Positions 6,321-9,610 of a stretch of DNA of 9,610 nucleotides are shown one piece after another. The notes under the pieces were generated by a model, which ran no database searches, was not told the origin of the DNA, and saw nothing but the letters and a program-made list of their open reading frames with translations. Numbering within the stretch: the first letter of the stretch is position 1; each line of letters opens with the position of its first letter. The translations under genes were made by a program, and so were the position numbers. The stretch lies in the NCBI GenBank assembly GCA_937948705.1, contig CALECF010000189.1, forward strand, positions 1 to 9,610, written 5' to 3'. Source of the DNA: an uncultured Anaerosolibacter sp. Lineage in GTDB: Bacteria; Bacillota_A; Clostridia; Peptostreptococcales; Thermotaleaceae.

Positions 6321-6453
6321 ACTTCCCTATAAAAGAAAAACACGCTGAAACGATTATTACCTTTATTTTATTGCTTAAAGCCTTATAAATGCAATCCATA
6401 CTAGAGGAGGACGCTTCCCTTTATCTCACTTAACATTACATAAAACCAAAACC

Positions 6454-6483
6454 TTTACCCAGACATCCTTAGCTCTGGGTAAA
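6454..6483 (-). terminator. Perfect 10-bp inverted repeat, possible second terminator of the flavoprotein operon
   Basis: TTTACCCAGA (6454-6463) pairs perfectly with TCTGGGTAAA (6474-6483) around a 10-base loop. On the minus strand GGTTTTGGTTTTA follows. It lies 23 bases beyond the hairpin at 6506-6529, so the two could act in tandem. In the rest of the gene-free stretch 6226-6693, only the promoter and hairpin near 6265-6320 and the repeat at 6506 are notable. Confidence 0.5.
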
Positions 6484-6505
6484 CATTATACCCCCTAAAG
6501 AAAAG

Positions 6506-6529
6506 CCCCCAAACTAATCAGTTTGAGGG
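6506..6529 (-). terminator. Intrinsic terminator, copy 2 of the repeated hairpin family
   Basis: CCCCCAAACT (6506-6515) and AGTTTGAGGG (6520-6529) form a 10-bp stem with loop AATC; the one non-Watson-Crick pair is G-U in minus-strand RNA. The minus-strand tail is CTTTTCTTT. It ends transcription from the flavoprotein gene that stops at 6694, after a 164-base 3' stretch in which I see nothing else. TGAGGGAACATAAAA (6524-6538) is identical to the blocks at 1588 and 8755. Confidence 0.7.
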
Positions 6530-6693
6530 AACATAAAACACACTCCACATGGGTGGTGTATTGCAGTTAATATACAATTTTCTACAACATGCCAAAGACA
6601 TATATTCCTTAATATCAAGTATTCTTATCCCATCTATTTTTCAAAGCTACCATAATGATACAAGACTAACATTTCTCGTACTCTCGTCTCACC

Positions 6694-7356
6694 TTAAATA
6701 AAGCCATATTTTAATTCTTCTTCAGTTGTATCTAACAATTTCATATTGGTTGCAATCTCTTTTCCTGCCTTTTGCAGCAGGTCCAGGTAGTTGGCTACCT
6801 CAGTTTGCATATTTTTAGGTGGATTCGAAAGGTATTTCCCTTGTGTCGCGTAAATCTCACAGATTAGCTCCATATGAATTTTCTGTGCAACTCGCTTCAT
6901 CCAGAGAGATGTTACGTCAAATTCTGATCTATCCCCATGACCACAACTAGATATCATCATTAGCTTAGGAATTTGTGTGTTGTGAGGCTTCACCTGCTGA
7001 TCGTTTTCTTTTGCATCCATTTTAGTCTGAGGACCGCCTATCATTGTCATTCGATCCATAAAAACTTTCAGCATACCTGAAATATTCTCAAAATATACCG
7101 GTGAGGCAAAACAGATAATGTTCGCTCCTGCCATCAAAGACAAGACCTTCAACATATCATCCTTTGTTACACATTGTCCCGGTCCCCTAAGCCAGCAGGT
7201 ATGACAGCCCTTACAGTGTTCTATTTCTTGTTCTGCCAAAAAAATATTTATCGTTTCTACTCCAGCTTCTTGTGCTCCTTTTAGAAAGGAATTAACCATC
7301 ACATTTGTATTACCTGCTTTCCCCTTAGGACTTCCATTAACCACTATAATCTTCAT
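6694..7356 (-). CDS. Flavodoxin-family iron-sulfur flavoprotein / NADPH-dependent FMN reductase
   Basis: A 220-residue cytosolic protein of the NADPH-dependent FMN reductase / iron-sulfur flavoprotein group, normal length. The N-terminal strand and FMN phosphate loop are NGSPKGKAGNTN (7-18). The cluster motif C48-x2-C51-x2-C54-W-x6-C62 (CKGCHTCWLRGPGQC) fits a [4Fe-4S] site, and FASPVYFENISGMLKVFMDR (83-102) is the flavin isoalloxazine-contact segment typical of the fold. The role is likely electron transfer or reduction of quinones, nitro compounds or oxygen species; the physiological partner is unknown. The start has GAAAGG (7372-7367) ten bases upstream. It follows the DUF2087 gene by only 25 bases, so the two form an operon ending at the hairpins at 6506 and 6454. 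The cysteine motif has the same spacing as in the 411-aa protein (8-1243), so they are distant paralogues. Confidence 0.92.
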   Translation of the reverse strand: MKIIVVNGSPKGKAGNTNVMVNSFLKGAQEAGVETINIFLAEQEIEHCKGCHTCWLRGPGQCVTKDDMLKVLSLMAGANIICFASPVYFENISGMLKVFMDRMTMIGGPQTKMDAKENDQQVKPHNTQIPKLMMISSCGHGDRSEFDVTSLWMKRVAQKIHMELICEIYATQGKYLSNPPKNMQTEVANYLDLLQKAGKEIATNMKLLDTTEEELKYGFI

Positions 7357-7381
7357 CTTTCAATTTCCTTTCTTGTATTTA

Positions 7382-7681
7382 TCATTTGTCGTCTTCTTCG
7401 TTCTCTTTCTTTATAACCCAATACTTCGACCCATCAGCTGTCCGCCCAAGAAGCTCATAGTCAATCAGCAGCCTTCTCAATATGAAGTAATCCCCGAAAG
7501 TATGCCATGCTTCAATTATTTGATTGACCTCTTTCTCGCTGTAAACACGGTCTGCATCAAATCTACTAGCCAAATAGGCTAGTACTGGAATCTTTGTTCT
7601 ATTTGGCATAGGGATTTGCTTTATTTTTCCGGCATCATCTAGGAAGGCCGATATAATTATTTTTTTCTTCGTATTCGTCAT
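7382..7681 (-). CDS. DUF2087 domain-containing protein
   Basis: A 99-residue soluble protein that is nearly all DUF2087: ISAFLDDAGKIKQIPMPNRT (10-29) with the conserved FLD-x2-GK-x-KQIP, a central YSEKEVNQII (47-56), and FILRRLLIDYELLGRTADG (66-84) followed by KYW. The domain resembles a small winged-helix fold and is often fused to, or found beside, transcription regulators, so a DNA-binding or regulatory role is plausible but unproven. The start is preceded by GGGGGT, nine bases away, and AAAGGAA further up. A lone TATAAT (7797-7792) lies upstream without a good -35. It is co-directional with, and 25 bases ahead of, the iron-sulfur flavoprotein gene. A decayed reading frame ends 20 bases before its start. 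Confidence 0.88.
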   Translation of the reverse strand: MTNTKKKIIISAFLDDAGKIKQIPMPNRTKIPVLAYLASRFDADRVYSEKEVNQIIEAWHTFGDYFILRRLLIDYELLGRTADGSKYWVIKKENEEDDK

Positions 7682-7701
7682 TTGTTAATACCCCCATTCC
7701 T

Positions 7702-7815
7702 TTAATATTCTTGCAAATCGGGATAAACGTTCTCTAACAAGCCCATCCGAATGCCAGAATCACTTCTTCCAAGCTACTTTAACCAATATTCATTATAATC
7801 GCTGGCTCTATCCAT
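7702..7815 (-). pseudogene. Gene remnant interrupted by an in-frame TAG
   Basis: A minus-strand frame begins MDRASDYNEYWLK (7815-7777), meets TAG (7776-7774), then continues LGRSDSGIRMGLLENVYPD to a TAA at 7704-7702, 20 bases before the DUF2087 start. Both halves read like ordinary soluble protein, and the end position suits the last gene before DUF2087 in an operon. Upstream, the frame is closed by TAA two codons before the Met, while the neighbouring frame (GDIWLIKGLW...) stays open for some distance, which suggests a frameshift as well. I read it as the C-terminal relic of a lost gene of unknown family. With a length of only about 37 codons, chance is possible. Confidence 0.35.
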
Positions 7816-7889
7816 AAACCCTTAATCAACCAAATATCTCCTGATTTCTTAATATGTCCACAATATAAAAGCGAGTTTTAAATACTATA

Positions 7890-8435
7890 CTATTCTTGAG
7901 TGGTATAAAGGAACCTACAGTAACCAATCTCAGCAGCATTCTTCATGAGTTCGAGGTTTAACCACGCAGCGAGCTTATAGAACGGTTTATCTTCAAAAGG
8001 CCATTTAGTACGCTCACAAGATAGAAGCTCCTCATCTGACAACGTGGTCAACATAGTTTTCCATTCATCATGTAATTGAGCTATTTTTTCTTTAACAGCT
8101 GCTGTATTGCCAGGCCAATGAATGTTCTCTTGATTAAGTATCCCACTACCAAAAGAATAGTCAAAAACCATTGACCACCAAAATATGATATGCCAAGTCA
8201 ACCATGCAATACTAGGTGGCCCAATATCGTAAGTCTCAGTATCTGGCCAGTCTGCATACCAAACTCCTAATCTATTGACAACATGAAGCCCCCTTGTAGT
8301 AGGTCTCCATAAAAGTTCTTCATCATCTACAAGACTATTAAGATGAATTTCCATCATCTTCCATGATATATCAAACTGGAAGTTTAGTGTATCTCGTAGA
8401 CTATTTGCTGCAATTTTCATTTCCTTGTCATTCAT
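7890..8435 (-). CDS. DinB family protein
   Basis: A 181-residue soluble protein of the DinB / YfiT-like four-helix-bundle superfamily, named for damage-inducible Bacillus DinB; many members are metal-dependent thiol transferases or hydrolases. Helix 1 is FQFDISWKMMEIHL (19-32), followed by a W-R-P turn (43-45). PPSIAWLTWHIIFWWSMV (73-90) holds the helix with the usual metal-binding His (H82). The C-terminal helix LNLELMKNAAEIGYCRFLY (159-177) occupies the place where classical members have an HxxxH pair, but shows N and E instead, so metal binding may be changed. GGAGG (8447-8443) lies seven bases before ATG. A strong promoter (8590-8618) drives it through a leader of about 150 bases. Transcription could continue into the DUF2087-flavoprotein pair, since no clear terminator was found at 7682-7889. 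Substrate unknown. Confidence 0.85.
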   Translation of the reverse strand: MNDKEMKIAANSLRDTLNFQFDISWKMMEIHLNSLVDDEELLWRPTTRGLHVVNRLGVWYADWPDTETYDIGPPSIAWLTWHIIFWWSMVFDYSFGSGILNQENIHWPGNTAAVKEKIAQLHDEWKTMLTTLSDEELLSCERTKWPFEDKPFYKLAAWLNLELMKNAAEIGYCRFLYTTQE

Positions 8436-8580
8436 AGTATTTCCTCCAATAACCGTTACTTAAAAATAATACAGTACTCTCATTCATTTCAACCAATTTC
8501 CCTACAGTCCTTAGATCATAAGTTTTCCAAAGAAAGTTTTTGTTGCTTTGTTAGATATATTTAATTTACATCTACCATTT

Positions 8581-8607
8581 AATAAACATATTATATTATT
8601 GTTTGTT
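8581..8607. promoter_or_regulatory. Operator-like inverted repeat over the -10 box of the DinB promoter
   Basis: AATAAACA (8581-8588) and TGTTTGTT (8600-8607) are inverted copies matching at seven of eight positions, 11 bases apart, centred on 8594 and spanning the TATAAT at 8595-8590. Size and position fit a dimeric repressor site of TetR or MarR type. No such regulator gene is in the window, and the AT-rich setting lowers confidence. Confidence 0.35.
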
Positions 8608-8618
8608 TTATTTGTCAA
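8590..8618 (-). promoter_or_regulatory. Consensus sigma-A promoter for the DinB gene
   Basis: On the minus strand, TTGACA (8618-8613), exactly 17 bases, then TATAAT (8595-8590): both hexamers match consensus fully. The start would be near 8583, leaving a leader of about 148 bases before ATG at 8435. In that leader I see a weak 19-codon frame overlapping the gene start and no clear riboswitch. Upstream, 8619-8734 holds only AT-rich DNA and a small AGGTG/CACCT stem near 8708-8723. Confidence 0.85.
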
Positions 8619-8734
8619 CCTATCAATCATTTGAGTCGTGTGATCTTGTATAGCAGGAATATATTTTGAAAACAACCTTTTTGATTTTATATTGCTTTAT
8701 CTCCTTTAGGTGTTAAAGCACCTCTAATGCAAAA

Positions 8735-8762
8735 TTCCCTCAAACTTATAAGTCTGAGGGAA
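8735..8762 (-). terminator. Intrinsic terminator, copy 3 of the repeated hairpin family
   Basis: A 28-base near-perfect inverted repeat: TTCCCTCAAACTT (8735-8747) against AAGTCTGAGGGAA (8750-8762). The single mismatch on the plus strand is a G-U pair in minus-strand RNA, and TTTTGCATT follows on that strand, so it is built to stop minus-strand transcripts such as that of the rifampin phosphotransferase gene. It shares TGAGGGAACATAAAA (8755-8769) with the copies at 1588 and 6524. Confidence 0.7.
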
Positions 8763-8861
8763 CATAAAAAATTTCTAAACCCGTTTCAATCTGTCCAAAG
8801 CCACCACCATGAGTACAAATATGAGTTTATCTCATGCAATTACTTTTTTCTGTATGAGAAA

Positions 8862-8881
8862 GCGACCCAAAATTGGGCCGC
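8862..8881 (-). terminator. Hairpin after the rifampin phosphotransferase gene
   Basis: GCGACCC (8862-8868) and GGGCCGC (8875-8881) form a 7-bp GC-rich stem with one G-U pair in minus-strand RNA and loop AATTTT. The minus-strand tail TTTCTCATAC is a short T tract. It lies 57 bases past the stop at 8938. A second small stem, GGAAGA/TCTTCC, sits directly after the stop (about 8918-8934). Confidence 0.5.
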
Positions 8882-8937
8882 CTTCCTAGCTCTCATCTTT
8901 TATTTAATTCCCTAGGAGGAAGACGACATCTTCCCCA

Positions 8938-9610
<673 letters not shown>

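Noticed and set aside
6330..6410. 26-codon hydrophobic frame MDCIYKALSNKIKVIIV... on the minus strand
   Set aside because: No ribosome binding site at the start and AT-rich composition that gives such frames by chance.
7774..7776. In-frame TAG read as pyrrolysine
   Set aside because: The frame is short, is closed two codons before its Met and shows a likely second frameshift, so decay is simpler; no sign of a pyrrolysine system.
8433..8490. 19-codon minus-strand leader frame (MNESTVLFLSNGYWRKYYE) overlapping the DinB start
   Set aside because: No adequate ribosome binding site and no regulatory codon run; the overlap with ATGAATGA is probably chance.
8727..8915. 62-codon plus-strand frame
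   Set aside because: It runs through two terminator hairpins, has no ribosome binding site and resembles no family.

Overview
The window looks like chromosomal DNA of a low-GC, anaerobic Gram-positive bacterium (Firmicutes, probably class Clostridia, Alkaliphilus-like). This is inferred from AT-rich intergenic DNA, strong AGGAGG-type ribosome binding sites, sigma-A-like promoters, many intrinsic-terminator hairpins and the protein families present. The species cannot be fixed from sequence alone. Every convincing gene lies on the minus strand, so transcription runs from high to low coordinates.

Layout in transcription order: (a) 9610-8938, the C-terminal end of a rifampin phosphotransferase / PEP-synthase-like enzyme cut by the window edge, followed by hairpins at 8862-8881 and 8735-8762. 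(b) A consensus promoter (TTGACA-N17-TATAAT, 8590-8618) and a leader of about 150 nt precede a DinB-family protein (8435-7890). A decayed reading frame (7815-7702) follows, then a DUF2087 protein (7681-7382) and a flavodoxin-fold iron-sulfur flavoprotein (7356-6694) in one short operon, ending at hairpins 6506-6529 and 6454-6483. (c) A compact three-ORF unit at 6225-5532: a 37-aa MerR-type helix-turn-helix piece, a 42-aa ORF one base after it, and a 146-aa protein with an internal duplication. (d) A sugar-permease-like MFS transporter (5347-4148) with its own promoter and terminator, then a Gfo/Idh/MocA oxidoreductase (3975-2989); together they suggest uptake and oxidation of a sugar or polyol. 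(e) A secreted copper-amine-oxidase-N-like (stalk domain) protein (2777-1875), a gene-poor stretch with hairpins and relics (1874-1244), and a large two-part flavoprotein (1243-8) carrying the same cysteine motif as the 6694-7356 protein.

The genes look like independent accessory functions (detoxification and redox, drug modification, sugar metabolism, cell surface) rather than one pathway. I see no CRISPR array, rRNA, tRNA, intact transposase or phage gene. The most unusual points are a hairpin family reused between genes, three copies of which share the exact 15-mer TGAGGGAACATAAAA; two CX2CX2CX7C flavoproteins, one with the cysteine cluster in a half that lacks a flavin loop; the MerR-HTH mini-operon; and several gene relics. 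I do not see a clear, complete, previously undescribed system.
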